Source: Diprion similis (Eukaryota; Arthropoda; Insecta; Hymenoptera; Diprionidae). Taken from it: DNA of 64,000 nucleotides. Where the stretch lies: positions 7,626,001 through 7,690,000 of the forward strand of contig NC_060112.1 of assembly GCF_021155765.1 (NCBI RefSeq). Direction: 5' to 3'. Shown here in pieces: positions 29,801 to 41,344 of this stretch. The translations under genes were made by a program, and so were the position numbers. Each line of letters begins with the position of its first letter. Position 1 is the first letter of the stretch. Below the pieces are notes generated by a model. It was not told the origin of the DNA, searched no databases, and saw only the letters and a list, made by a program, of their open reading frames with translations.

Positions 29801-32086
29801 TTTCGGAGTATATTAAGATACTAACTGAGATGGCAACCTTCCATTTTGGATCTAATTCAGCAGATGGTGTCACCACAAGTGACTCATTTCTAGATTAATT
29901 AAAAGTTAAATTGGATCAAAAATGGCAAGTTCTTATCTTAGGCTACTATACCCTGAAGATAATCGAGTCTTTCTAACAGACAGTACGACGGACCGACATT
30001 ATGCTAAATCCTATTTTTTTTGTTTGTTTTGGTTTTTGCAAATTATAAATGGCTAAGATATGCCAAAATATGCCAAAATAATAAGTCATTTTTTGGCCAA
30101 AACTAATACTTTTCGTTTCACTTAATTATGAGCGATGATAAGCATTTTTTTAAAGTGCACCTAGGGTGAGGGTAGTTAAGTTCTTGGCACCAAACCAGAC
30201 TTGTCGTGTAGATTCACCTTTGGATTACCTCATCATAATGTCCACAACTACGTAGAAATTGATTAAATTTTGAACAATCGTATGTTGATTATTCGAAAAC
30301 TTACGACAAACACAATAAATATCGTGCATCATATTCTGCTGCCATCAAATGATTCTAAGTAAATATTCGTAACACAGGGATAAGTTCATTCGGGACAATC
30401 CGACGAATTACTATATTGATGACTCGTGAATTTTTTGACAAATAAAAGTCGACCTTCGTGACTTGTAACAAATATACCACACTACATCTTTTATTATGGG
30501 TATATACCCATTAATTTGTACATTCTGATTACCAGTTCAAATCATTCACTCAAAAGCTGCATTGCATCCATAGTATTCTTTCCAAATCTCTTGACCCCAA
30601 TACCTGAGTGTATATTTTTACACTAATTTTATTTTGATATCACTCTTGCTCCAATGGTCCCATTTCTAATGCTTTCTACGTAGTAAACACGTTATTACTA
30701 ACTACATGTGTTAATTGTGAAAAAAGGAATCTGGAACTCACAATTAAATCACCTTGATATTTACCTTAACCATTTCCTGTATCGTCATGATTTTCAAAAC
30801 CAAACTTTTCACTGGCTATTATAATTGCACAGTCGTCTCATGTACGAACGTTAACACACCATATATAAGATTTTTGCAATCTGACTGGGATGACGTTAAA
30901 CTTTTTGTTTTCACCCAGACTTGGTACAGTTACAGCCTTTGATACATAAATCAACTGTCAATTCGGCCCAAAAATCAGTGAAATTTTGCACAATGTACAT
31001 TATTATTCAAGGTTTTGTGAAAAGAAAAGAGGAAGTGAAAATATTTATGAGAAGTTAAAATAAATGTAGTATATTTTTATTGATGTCAGTCGGAGGTAAA
31101 TAAATTATATTAATTTTACGTTCGTGATATCCTGTATGCATTAAATAATAAAAGATATTAAGTGTTACACGCAATTTATACTCATTAATAAACGATATTC
31201 CAAAACATCAATTTTAATGCATTAATAATGCACAAAATAAAATTAGAATATTTATATAATAGCACGTAATTTTCGAAATAAAATAGTCCATATATAGTAT
31301 AGTCATTTCTTTTATTCGTCAATTTTTTTTCTCGTAGTAATAAAAATAAGTCACACTTAGAAATATACATGTTATAAAAATGACAATATCGTTTATCAAA
31401 CTTCTGTTATCACCATCAAGTTTGTGAACTCAAATAAACAACTGCCAGGGTTGAGTATAACACAGACTTAAATTATGGATTAAACTGGCTTTACCTATAA
31501 TATTTCTAGAATGTTGTTGAAGACTATTAAGAAAACTTAAGATTAGAATGTCGCCTTGCATGCTGCATAAGAATGAAAATGAGATGTATAAAATTTCGAA
31601 CAATATTCATTTACGTAATTACAGACAAGTGATAAACAGGTAATGAGACTGAACATACAGTTATAACATTTCATATCAACACTGTTCTAAAAATTCGATT
31701 GAATAAGTATTCCTGTACAGGAATTTCAAGTTTTCAAGTTTGGAATATTGATTGTGTAGACGGTCAGCCAGTACACTTTTTTTTAGTACAATTTACTATG
31801 ATTCTGATTGAAATAATATTATAACTATGTAAGGAAATAATCCATGCAACTTACACACAGTTAAAGACACAATTTCTATTCGCGCTTGTCTGTTTCACTG
31901 TATAGTAGTAAATTTTGCTATAAAAAAGGGTTAACCATAACACTAGCGAAATTAATTAAATAATTTTTCGTAGTGCAGGATGTTCGACTTGTTCAGCTGT
32001 CTACATTTTGGCTCCACACTTTACGTAAATAGAACATGATTAGAAACTTGCAATACTTAACAATTTTAACTAGTTTACTTTCCACC
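26829..32086. other. 5.2-kb AT-rich region without a recognised gene
   Basis: It begins with the MEK 3' UTR (candidate poly(A) signal near 27262) and ends with the 3' UTR of the minus-strand RRM/F-box gene. ORFs in between (27522-27942, 30754-30942, 31185-31370) are short, A/T-biased and unspliced. A non-coding RNA cannot be excluded, but nothing positive points to one. Confidence 0.5.
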
Positions 32087-35000
32087 TCAGGCAACCCAGT
32101 CCTCAAAAAAATCATCGTTCTGATCATCCCAAGCATTTCTATCGTCTGATAAGTCAAAAAAGAAATCGTCTTTGTCGCTATCCTCATCTTCCGAAGGAAA
32201 GAAGCCACCATGATCAAAGTCGGGCCTCATATGAGTATGAGACAGATCAACATTTATGATTTGTAACAATGGAGATATTTCAGTCAACTCATCAAGATTG
32301 GTGCCAGTGCCTCCGACTATAATTTTGAGTATTGAGTTGTTTGTTCGCACCTTAGTAGCTTTAACAGCTACTTCTAAAGTTGAGTTTGTAATGCAATTAC
32401 ATCCCGATAAGTCGAGGAGTTCAAGTTGTGGGCAGACTTGAATCAGAGCTGATGTGCCGAAGTCAGTGAGATGAGGACACCCTTGACATTCAAGATGTTT
32501 CAACTGATGCATGAGAGGTAGGGCATCGTCAGACACATGCCCCATATAGTTTATCAACAAGTCTTCCAACTTTGGTAGGGATGCGATTGCGGCAATACCC
32601 TCATCCGTTACAGGGTTACAGCCTGTGTCAATATAATAATATTTGGTTGCAAAGCTTTTAATTGATGACTAAACAAAACTAAAAGACAATTTTCAACAAA
32701 TTATCTACTCATCTTACCAGATATGTCAATGTGTTTGAGTAACACGCACTGCGCCGCAACAGCTATGAGAAATTTATTTGTTACTACAGGATTCCATGCA
32801 ACGTTCAACCTTTCCAGATTAACCAGGTTAGCCACGTGTGACATTCCATTTGTAGTCAGTAACGGAAAGCTTCCGCACAGTTCGAGTTCCTTTAAGCTGT
32901 CCGCACGACAAGCAATTGCTCGAACTGCATAATCACAAAGGCCTACACATCTGCTGAGCAACAATGAACTCAGGTTGGAGAACTTGGCAATGGCCTGATA
33001 ACAAGAGGAGAAAAATAATTGTATTGTTAAACATATAGTTTATTATACCTATCTGAGATCAAGTTATATTTCATTCAGGGATGAATAAAACTCAATACTG
33101 TTTTCAGAAATGTGTTACTTAAAAGGATGATTACTGAGTATGTGTGGCTGTATAGATTATATTTAATTATCTCCTTAAAATTTGTACTGGAAAAATAATT
33201 CTTACTGTTAAAGGACTTTCAACCGGCCTTTTAAATGCTAAGTAAAAATTAAAAAACTTACATTGGCAAAATTACACGATGAGACAGCATTGCACTGAGA
33301 CAAAGAAATTTCTTCCATTCCATCAGCCGGTAGGTGCACCAAGCATTTGCCGGTGAGTATAGAGTTTTGGACTATTTTAAGACACTTTAATTTTCTATTT
33401 TTAGAAAACAATTTGATCAAATCATTATCGCACGAACTTGTGCATGATCCTAGAACTAGTTTTCTTATATCTCCACAGTTTTGAGTCAACGAGTCGATGC
33501 CTGATGATGAAACATTCAGTGACGTAGTATCTATAGTTTGTAAATTGGGGCAAAGTTTGCCAATGATAGTCAGTGTACTTTGGCGTAGGCTGTGAGATAT
33601 TTGGGACAAATCAATATGATTCAAGAAATGACCACATCGTAATAGCACTTTGCGCAAAGTTGGAGTATCGATGCTTGGATCCTTTTTACCCGGAATATAT
33701 CCCCAAGCAGACAGTGATAAATCTAATCTTTTCACTGCCCGCCAAGATTCTAGACTCACAGCATGCCACCGCTTGCAAACTATAATGAAAAAATCAAAAA
33801 TTAAGAAAGGCAACTCGCTCGTGACACTGAATAGAAGTAATCACTCCGGAGTTAATATGTTATGTAATGTCTAGTGAGGTTCCAAAATGTGCTACATTTT
33901 TGGATTCAAAGAGCTACTGAAACCCATGACCAACCTTTAAATGTCGTATCTCAGAGCAGAATTTTAAATAGTGTGATATTTGAATATTCTTTGATCATCA
34001 TTTGTTTGAAGAATGTATGTACAATATTTCAACAGAAATACAAAGATGGGGTTGTGAGATACAGGAAAGGCAGGAATGATCAGAGAATTTCAACAATCGA
34101 GAAAAGTTTTAATCTTGTTTTATCCCTAAACTTGTATGAATAATGGAGGCTATGATAAGTTTGCAAAATTTTTGCTAATTTATGGCATAATGATTTTCAA
34201 TCTAGTCTGTTATTCAACAGGGTGCGTATGATGATGCCTGTGTATTTGAACTACAAGTTGCAATAGAATGTATAGATAACTTTTACAGTGGGTTTTCGCG
34301 AGTTGCAATTGCTCTGAACATACTGCAGTGAATTTGGGACACACTATATGATAAGACTACATGCTGTCACCGCTATGATACTAAATAGGAATACACCGTA
34401 TTGTTCAAAGTATAAGCCAACCCCCAATTCAGAGGCAGTATTCCAGGATGATTTTATGGTTACAGGATGATTTTTGCGGGTGCGGTCGACGTAAAAAATC
34501 CTTGGCTTATATTAGGAACAATATGTTATATTAAATCAAAAAGTGATGAAAAATGTGAAGAAGTACCTCTTTCAATTCTTACTCTGTCAGTAATTGGCAG
34601 ATAAAGAAACATGTGGATTAGGCAGTCGTCGTTTAATTTATTTATTGGAATATCATCTTCTAATGAACTTTTACTTGGCATGTATGATTGGAGGACACCG
34701 TCATTTGTTTCTGTCTGTTGCTGTGTTTTATTTTTTCTAGCTGCAACTTTTCTTTGGTTTTCCATATTATCTGGCTGATGCCACGAGTCAGCTGGCATGA
34801 CTCTTAGATCTCGATTGTGCAAATGAATTTCTTTCCGACTGCCATCTTGCCTGGCTCTGAAAGGTGCAATAAAAGATTTTCGTAAACATCATGCTGTGTT
34901 CGTGAAATCATGAAGATTAACTTTGCATGGGCAGGGAAAATTGTGAATTTTGTTATATGATATTTGTGTGGATCATTGGCTTATTTGCAGCAATTTCTAA

Positions 35001-35973
35001 AGTAACCAATAATTACCACATTGGCGGTAATCTCAACATTGAAAATTACGGTATCTTATAATGCATGTTAGAATTGACCCACTAAAATGATACTAAAAAT
35101 TTTCTTAAAATTTAGCATAAAAGACTTGAAAAACTCACTTCATGGCATCATCAATACTGCTGAATGTAACAAAAGCATAATTACTTTTTCCATTGTTTCG
35201 TTTGAGGTAGCAGCTGTCAACTTTACCATATTTTGAGAAGACATTCTGCAGATCTTTTACAGTAGTCTGTAAAGTAATGTAACAAAATAAAATATTTTTA
35301 ATGCGACATATTATATTAGGTAAAAAAATTCTATGTGTTCATGATGACTTTTGTGAATTCACTTGACCATGCATGTAGATGCAGTCTCCACACTTATAAT
35401 AATACTATGCGTACTTTCCATCAGATCAATTCTATTATTGGAGAAAGTTGTTATTATCATTAGGGACAAAAAAACCATACAGTTTACCGGACTCTTCCGA
35501 GTATAAGCCTAAGCTGACCCTGCGTATGAAACACAAATGACTTTGGCCGGTGCTATCAACAACAAGAAATCTCTGCTTATATTCGGAACAATACGGTACT
35601 TACCCTACAAGCGACCTTTCGTTTGAATATATGCATGTATACAAATTCGTTACATAGCATGTATGTACATACATACAATGAAGCTATAAATACCACAGCA
35701 TGTACTAACTCTTTGTGCCAAATTGCCGACGAAGAGTTTTCGGATCGGCACCCCGTCCTCCGTCGCCGAAAGGTTGCACTCGTCTTCAGAATCATTCGGT
35801 TCATCTAGAAATGATATAAAATTGTGAGCAAGCTTTGATTGAAAGCTAATGTCGAATCAGAGTAACGTCAAAAATAAATTTTTTGGAAGGTTACGAAACA
35901 TACCTTTATACGAATATACGTAAACCCTTGTCATTGCTTCGCAAACGTGACGCAATATTTCGTCATTGTCCAT
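32087..35973 (-). CDS. RRM + F-box + leucine-rich-repeat protein, 7 exons
   Basis: Exons in transcript order: 35973-35904, 35804-35710, 35266-35139, 34856-34567, 33779-33262, 32994-32718, 32622-32087; all GT-AG and in phase, 637 aa. The N-terminal RRM (about 46-115) has RNP2-like KLFVGNL, KVDSCYLKR, and RNP1-like KSNYAFVTF. A charged, glutamine-rich linker leads to an F-box at about 168-210 (INKLNDDCLIHMFLYLP, then VCKRWHAVSLESW). The rest, to about 585, is LRRs of the cysteine-containing F-box type (for example LLDLSGCNCITNSTLEVAV). The C-terminus is strongly acidic and phenylalanine-rich (DKDDFFFDLSDD, ending FFEDWVA). F-box/LRR proteins are SCF ubiquitin-ligase substrate receptors; an RRM on the same chain suggests an RNA-linked substrate or recruitment, which is inference. 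The C. elegans EEED8.10 group has, as I recall, a comparable arrangement. The start is the first ATG of the 5' exon. Confidence 0.92.
34394..34527. mobile_element. Small inverted-repeat element, copy 1 (intron 4 of the RRM/F-box gene)
   Basis: The left end, CACCGTATTGTTC then AAAGTATAAGCC, and the right end, GGCTTATATTAGGAACAATATG, are imperfect inverted repeats of about 24 bp flanking about 85 bp of non-coding DNA. The element is related along its right half to copy 2 at about 35484-35598. Confidence 0.55.
35484..35598. mobile_element. Small inverted-repeat element, copy 2 (intron 2 of the RRM/F-box gene)
   Basis: The left end TACCGGACTCTTCCGAGTAT (continuing AAGC) pairs with the right end GCTTATATTCGGAACAATAC (continuing GGTA), with a few mismatches. 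The interior shares the GGTGC...AAGAAATC / AAAAAATCC segment with copy 1. Two diverged copies in one gene suggest an old MITE family; a target-site duplication was not confirmed. Confidence 0.55.
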
Positions 35974-36850
35974 AATCACAGTTAATTATTATTAATAATG
36001 CGGATACTAAAAATTCAGCTAATTTTGTGTCACTTCGTCAATACTTATGAGATATCTTCTCGACAGCGGGTAACACCGAAGGATTCAGGCAATACACAAT
36101 TTCCATCTTGAAATATTATTCGTATATGTAGTTGCAAACCTAACGACGATTACTTAAAAGTCAGTGTTCACAAGCCAAATACACATTGATTTAATATTGG
36201 CACCCTTGGCAGGATAGGTGCGCGATTTGTGTACCGAGCTGAAGCCGTAATAAGAGACTGAGAGCAACAGCTCGGTCGGCCCTCTCACTTCAATCGGTAA
36301 CTTAGAGGGGAAAACACATAAGCATAAGGTGCATTTTCGCAGCAGCAAAATATCGCGGCGGCGGGCAGCGCGACGCTACGACTGCACACTGATCCCTACG
36401 AATTTTCCTGACGTAATAAATGCACCCATGGGCACATACAACTACACCTCCCCGCTTATCTAATTGCTTCTTTGTCTAACGACTGCTCACCCCTCCTTCG
36501 ATTGGGCAACAGAAAGGGAAGGCTCAGCTCTATCCTTGGGTTTGGGCCTCAGCAGTCCCGCAAGACCGTGTAGTCTATCTCTATGAGTTTTGGGTAGTAT
36601 ATGCTCTAAGATTGCGGATGAGCCTGAAGCACGGACTCGGCCTGAAGTATGTAATGGGAACCGGTAGGTGATGGGGAAAATTATGGGAAAATTCTTATTC
36701 TGAAAGTAGGTCTCCAGTTTGTACTCTAGCCGCCGTAAGCGCTGACAGGGAGGTGGGGGTAATGTCGAAACAAACTTTTGTAATCTTAGACTATGATAAT
36801 CATGAGGGAAAAAGGCTCCTACGCTGTTCTGTAGATATGTTTTTTGCCGG
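35974..36850. other. 5' flank of the RRM/F-box gene and intergenic DNA
   Basis: A GC-richer patch at about 36340-36420 (gcggcggcgggcagcgcgacg) may be promoter-associated. No ORF or exon is supportable. Part of the remainder (36470-36770) is GC-richer than average but shows no coding or structural-RNA signature that I can recognise. Confidence 0.45.
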
Positions 36851-37106
36851 GAATCCAGTTAGTCTAGAAAGGGTCGGATAGTTCAATCATGCTATGAACA
36901 TTGTTTTAATCTATCATAGCGAAGAAAATAAGATTAACCCCTTTGGATTTTTTCGGAACGTCTCTGATGGATTTTGAAGAACGCCTAAAATCGATTTATT
37001 CAGATTATACCGTCGTAATTTTGCGAAAGATATCCATTACATACAGTCTGATTTACTGAAAATGATCGTGTTGAAATATAAAACGTTATGACCGAAATTC
37101 ACCTTT
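36851..37106 (+). repeat. Solitary, highly diverged copy of the 312-bp satellite monomer
   Basis: Several blocks match the satellite consensus in order and orientation: TCCAGTTAGTCTAGAAAGGG (consensus TCCAATTACTCTAGAAGAGG), AAGATTAACCCCTTTGGATT (consensus AAGGCTAACCCCTTTGGATT), CGTCGTAATTTTGCGAAAG (consensus CGACGTAATTTTGCAAGAG), and GTTATGACCGAAATTCAC (consensus GTTACGGCCGAAAAACTC). The copy stands about 0.85 kb left of the array and is far more decayed than any array monomer. Confidence 0.8.
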
Positions 37107-37960
37107 AATTTATGAGATAATTTATCTTGTGAATTCGGTGAAATATGTTAAAAAATAACATAATAAATTACAAAAGCTCGAAACATCAGATAGCTGGTTA
37201 AGGATCGAGATTCGTATGAAGATAGTTCAGTGTATGACTTTTGATCTAGTATATCTGATGATTCGTGCTGTTGTGATTAATTATTTGATGTTAGTACATA
37301 CATATTGTCCTATTTACACAATGAATCATGTAATAATTTACACGTAAATTTTACTCATTACGTTTCAAAGTTGGATAATTCATCATTTTCAGAAGAGTTG
37401 ATTCGGTGCGAACAACGGAACGGATGTTACGGCCGAGGAGACATGTAAGTTGCCCTGGGTTTTTGAAAAGATGGGGAGGCCGCCGCGACATGACAAATTC
37501 ATAGCTACGAAGTTTCAGTTTCAGTTTAGTTCCAGTTTGGTCAATATCCTGATTTGAGTGAAGGTGTGTGGTAGTGAGTGTGTTGCATGCTTTGACAAGT
37601 TGTCGAATGAAATTGGAGTAGAAAAGACAAAGGAATGCTAAAAACAATTCTGCATAACATCGGAGTTCTGACTATGTACATGAAACACCTATAAGAAATA
37701 TTACGAACAATAGTTCTTGTCGTCGTAGTATGTGGTATTGTTTACGTGAAATCCTGCGGACAGGTGTAATGCAAGAAGGATGATTAATGCACGTCTGCAT
37801 CATGACGAGAATACGATATGTGTGACGCATATGTATGTCAACTACTGGCTGCAGCTTGTATTGTAATAATAATGAATAAATGAAATTTTTTGGACCTTTC
37901 TTCGAGTGATGTTCCTACAGGGTAGTGAATGCTTGTTCTAGATTCGTTGAGAGGGGATGA
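37107..37960. other. Spacer between the solitary monomer and the satellite array
   Basis: AT-rich unique-looking DNA. A minus-strand ORF of 98 codons at 37351-37647 has no family resemblance, no splice context and an ordinary composition for chance; it is not called as a gene. Confidence 0.5.
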
Positions 37961-38235
37961 GTCCAGTAGGGTAATGCAAATCCATTTGAGGTCGGAAAAT
38001 TTTTTCCCCAAAATTGCTGGAAAATTATGTTAACCCGTTTGAGAGTGCTGTTAACGATTCTTTGATGCACCGTTCTGACGAGATTGTACGGAAGAAATCG
38101 GTGGGGCGCAGTCCGAAAACGTTGGGAAAAACGGAAGAAAAGTCACGGCCAAATAACTTGGGATTTTCACCGTCATTTCTCTGCTGTTGGTCCTACGCTT
38201 ATTTTGATGTGTTTTGTGAGTTCCTGGGGGTCGGA
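37961..38235 (+). repeat. Diverged, internally deleted edge monomer of the satellite array
   Basis: The first unit of the array. It matches the consensus from GTCCAGTAGGGTAATGCAAA onward, but lacks about 30 bp after TTAACCC (the stretch that normally reads CTTTGGATTTTTGGCG and on to GACGAT), and carries many substitutions (for example GGGGCGCAGTCCGAAAACG for TAACCGCAGTCCCAATACG). The next unit (from about 38236) is already close to consensus. Confidence 0.8.
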
Positions 38236-41200
38236 TTACTCTAGAGATGGCCATACGAATTGATTTCGAAACGAGGAATTTTCAGCCCCAAAAATGAACA
38301 AAAAAGTAAGGCTAACCCCTTTGGATTTTTGGCGAAAATTTCGACGATTTTGAAAGGTGCTGCAATCAATTCGATGAGGCACCATTGCGACGTAATTTTG
38401 CAAGAGGAATCGATTAACCGCAGTCCCAATACGCTGCGAGCGATACCTGAAAAGTTACGGCCGAAAAACTCATGATTTTCATCGTCATTTCTCTGCTGCT
38501 GGTCCCACACTGTTTTTGATGTGTTTTCTGAGTTCCTGGTGGTCCAATTACTCTAGAAGAGATCATACAAATCGATTCCGAGACGAGAAATTTTCGGCTC
38601 CGAAAATGACCAAAAAAGTAAGGCCAACCCCTTTGGATTTTTGGCGAAAATTTCGACGATTTTGAGAAGTGCTGCAATCAATTCAATGAGGCACTGTTCC
38701 GACGTAATTTTGCAAGAGAAATCGATTAACCGCAGTCCCAATACGCTGCGAGCGATAGCTGAGAAGTTACGGCCGAAAAACTCATGATTTTCATCGTCAT
38801 TTCTCTGCTGCTGGTCCCACATTAGTTTTGATGTGTTTTCTGAGTTCCTGGTGGTCCAATTACTCTAGAAGAGGTCATACAAATTGATTCCGAGACGAGA
38901 AATTTTCGGCTCCGAAAATGACTAAAAAAGTAAGACTAACCCCTTTGGATTTTTGGCGAAAATTTCGACGATTTTAAGAAGTGCTGCAATCAATTCAATG
39001 AGGCACTATTCCGACGTAATTTTGCAAAAGGAATCGATTAACCGCAGTCCCAATACGCTGCGAGCGATAGCTGAGAAGTTACGGCCGAAAAACTCATGAT
39101 TTTCATCGTCATTTCTCTGCTGCTGGTCCCACACTGTTTTTGATGTGTTTTCTGAGTTCCTGGTGGTCCAATTACTCTAGAAGAGGTCATACAAATTGAT
39201 TCCGAGACGAGAAATTTTCGGCTCCGAAAATGACCAAAAAAGTAAGGCTAACCCCTTTGGATTTTTACCGAAAATTTCGACGATTTTGAGAAGAGCTGCA
39301 ATCAATTCAATGAGGCACTATTCCGACGTAATTTTGCGAAAGGAATCGATTAACCGCAGTCCCAATACGCTGCGAGCGATAGCTGAAAAGTTACGGCCAA
39401 ACAACTCATGATTTTCATCGTCATTTCTCTGCTGCTGGTCCCACGCTGTTTCTGTTGTGTTTTCTGAGTTCCTGGTGGTCCAATTACTCTAGAAATGGTC
39501 ATAAAAATCGATTCCGAAAAGAGAATTATTCGGCTCCGAAAATAACCAAAAAAGTAAGGCTAACCCCTTTGGATTTTTGGCGAAAATTTCGACGATTTTG
39601 AGAAGTGCTGCAATCAATTCAATGAGGCACCGTTCCGACGTAATTTTGCAAGAGGAATCGATTAACTGCAGTCCCAATACGCTGCGAGCGATAGCTGAAA
39701 AGTTACGGCCGAAAAACTCATAATTTTCATCGTCATTTCTCTGCTGCTGGTCCCACATTGTTTTTGATGTGTTTTCTGAGTTCCTGGTGGTCCAATTACT
39801 CTAGAAGAGGTCATACAAATTGATTCCGAGACGAGAAATTTTCGGCTCCGAAAATGACCGAAAAGGAAGGCTAACCCCTTTGGATTTTTGGCGAAAATTT
39901 CGACGATTTTAAGAAGTGCTGCAATCAATTCAATGAGGCACCATTGCGACGTAATTTTGCAAGAGGAATCGATTAACCGCAGTCCCAATACGCTGCGAGC
40001 GATACCTGAAAAGTTACGGCCGGAAAACTCATGATTTTCATCGTCATTTCTCTGCTGCTGGTCCCACACTGTTTTTGATGTGTTTTCTGAGTTCCTGGTG
40101 GTCCAATTACTCTAGGAGAGGTCATACAAATTGATTCCGAGACGAGAAATTTTCGGCTCCGAAAATGACCAAAAAAGTAAGGCTAACCCCTTTGGATTTT
40201 TGGCGAAAATTTCGACGATTTTGAGAAGTGCTGCAATCAATTCAATGAGGCACTATTCCGACGTAATTTTGCAAGAGGAATCGATTAACCGCAGTCCCAA
40301 TACGCTGCGAGCGGTAGCTGAAAAGTTACGGCCGAAAAACTCATGATTTTCATCGTCATTTCTCTGCTGCTGGTCCCACACTGTTTTTGATGTGTTTTCT
40401 GAGTTCCTGGTGGTCCAATTACTCTAGAAGAGGTCATACAAATCGATTCCGAGACGAGAAATATTCGGCTCCGAAAATGACCAAAAAAGTAAGGCTAACC
40501 CCTTTGGATTTTTGGCGAAAATTTCGACGATTTTGAGAAGTGCTGCAATCAATTCAATGAGGCACTATTCCGACGTAATTTTGCAAGGGGAATCGATTAA
40601 CCGCAGTCCCAATACGCTGCGAGCGATAGCTGAAAAGGTACGGCCGAAAAACTCATGATTTTCATCGTCATTTCTCTGCTGCTGGTCCCACACTGTTTTT
40701 GATATGTTTTCTGAGTTCCTGGTGGTCCAATTACTCTAGGAGAGGTCATACAAATCGATTCCGAGACGAGAAATTTTCGGCTCCAAAAATGACCAAAAAA
40801 GTAAGGCTAACCCCTTTGGATTTTTGGCGAGAATTTCGACGATTTTGAGAAGTGCTGCAATCAATTCAATGAGGCACTATTCCGACGTAATTTTGCTAGA
40901 GGAATCGATTAACCGCAGTCCCCATACGCTGCGAGCGATAGCTGAAAAGTTACGGCCGAAAAACTGATGATTTTCATCGTCATTTCTCTGCTGCTGGTCC
41001 CACACTGTTTTTGATGTGTTTTCTGAGTTCCTGGTGGTCCAATTACTCTAGAAGAGGTCATACAAATTGATTCCGAGACGAGAAATTTTCGGCTCCGAAA
41101 ATGACCGAAAAGGAAGGCTAACCCCTTTGGATTTTTGGCGAAAATTTCGACGATTTTAAGAAGTGCTGCAATCAATTCAATGAGGCACCATTGCGACGTA

Positions 41201-41344
41201 ATTTTGCAAGAGGAATCGATTAACCGCAGTCCCAATACGCTGCGAGCGATACCTGAAAAGTTACGGCCGAAAAACTCATGATTTTCATCGTCATTTCTCT
41301 GCTGCTGGTCCCACACTGTTTTTGATGTGTTTTCTGAGTTCCTG

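Noticed and set aside
37351-37647. 98-codon minus-strand ORF in the spacer left of the array
   Set aside because: No family resemblance, no splice context, and such a length is expected by chance in this composition.
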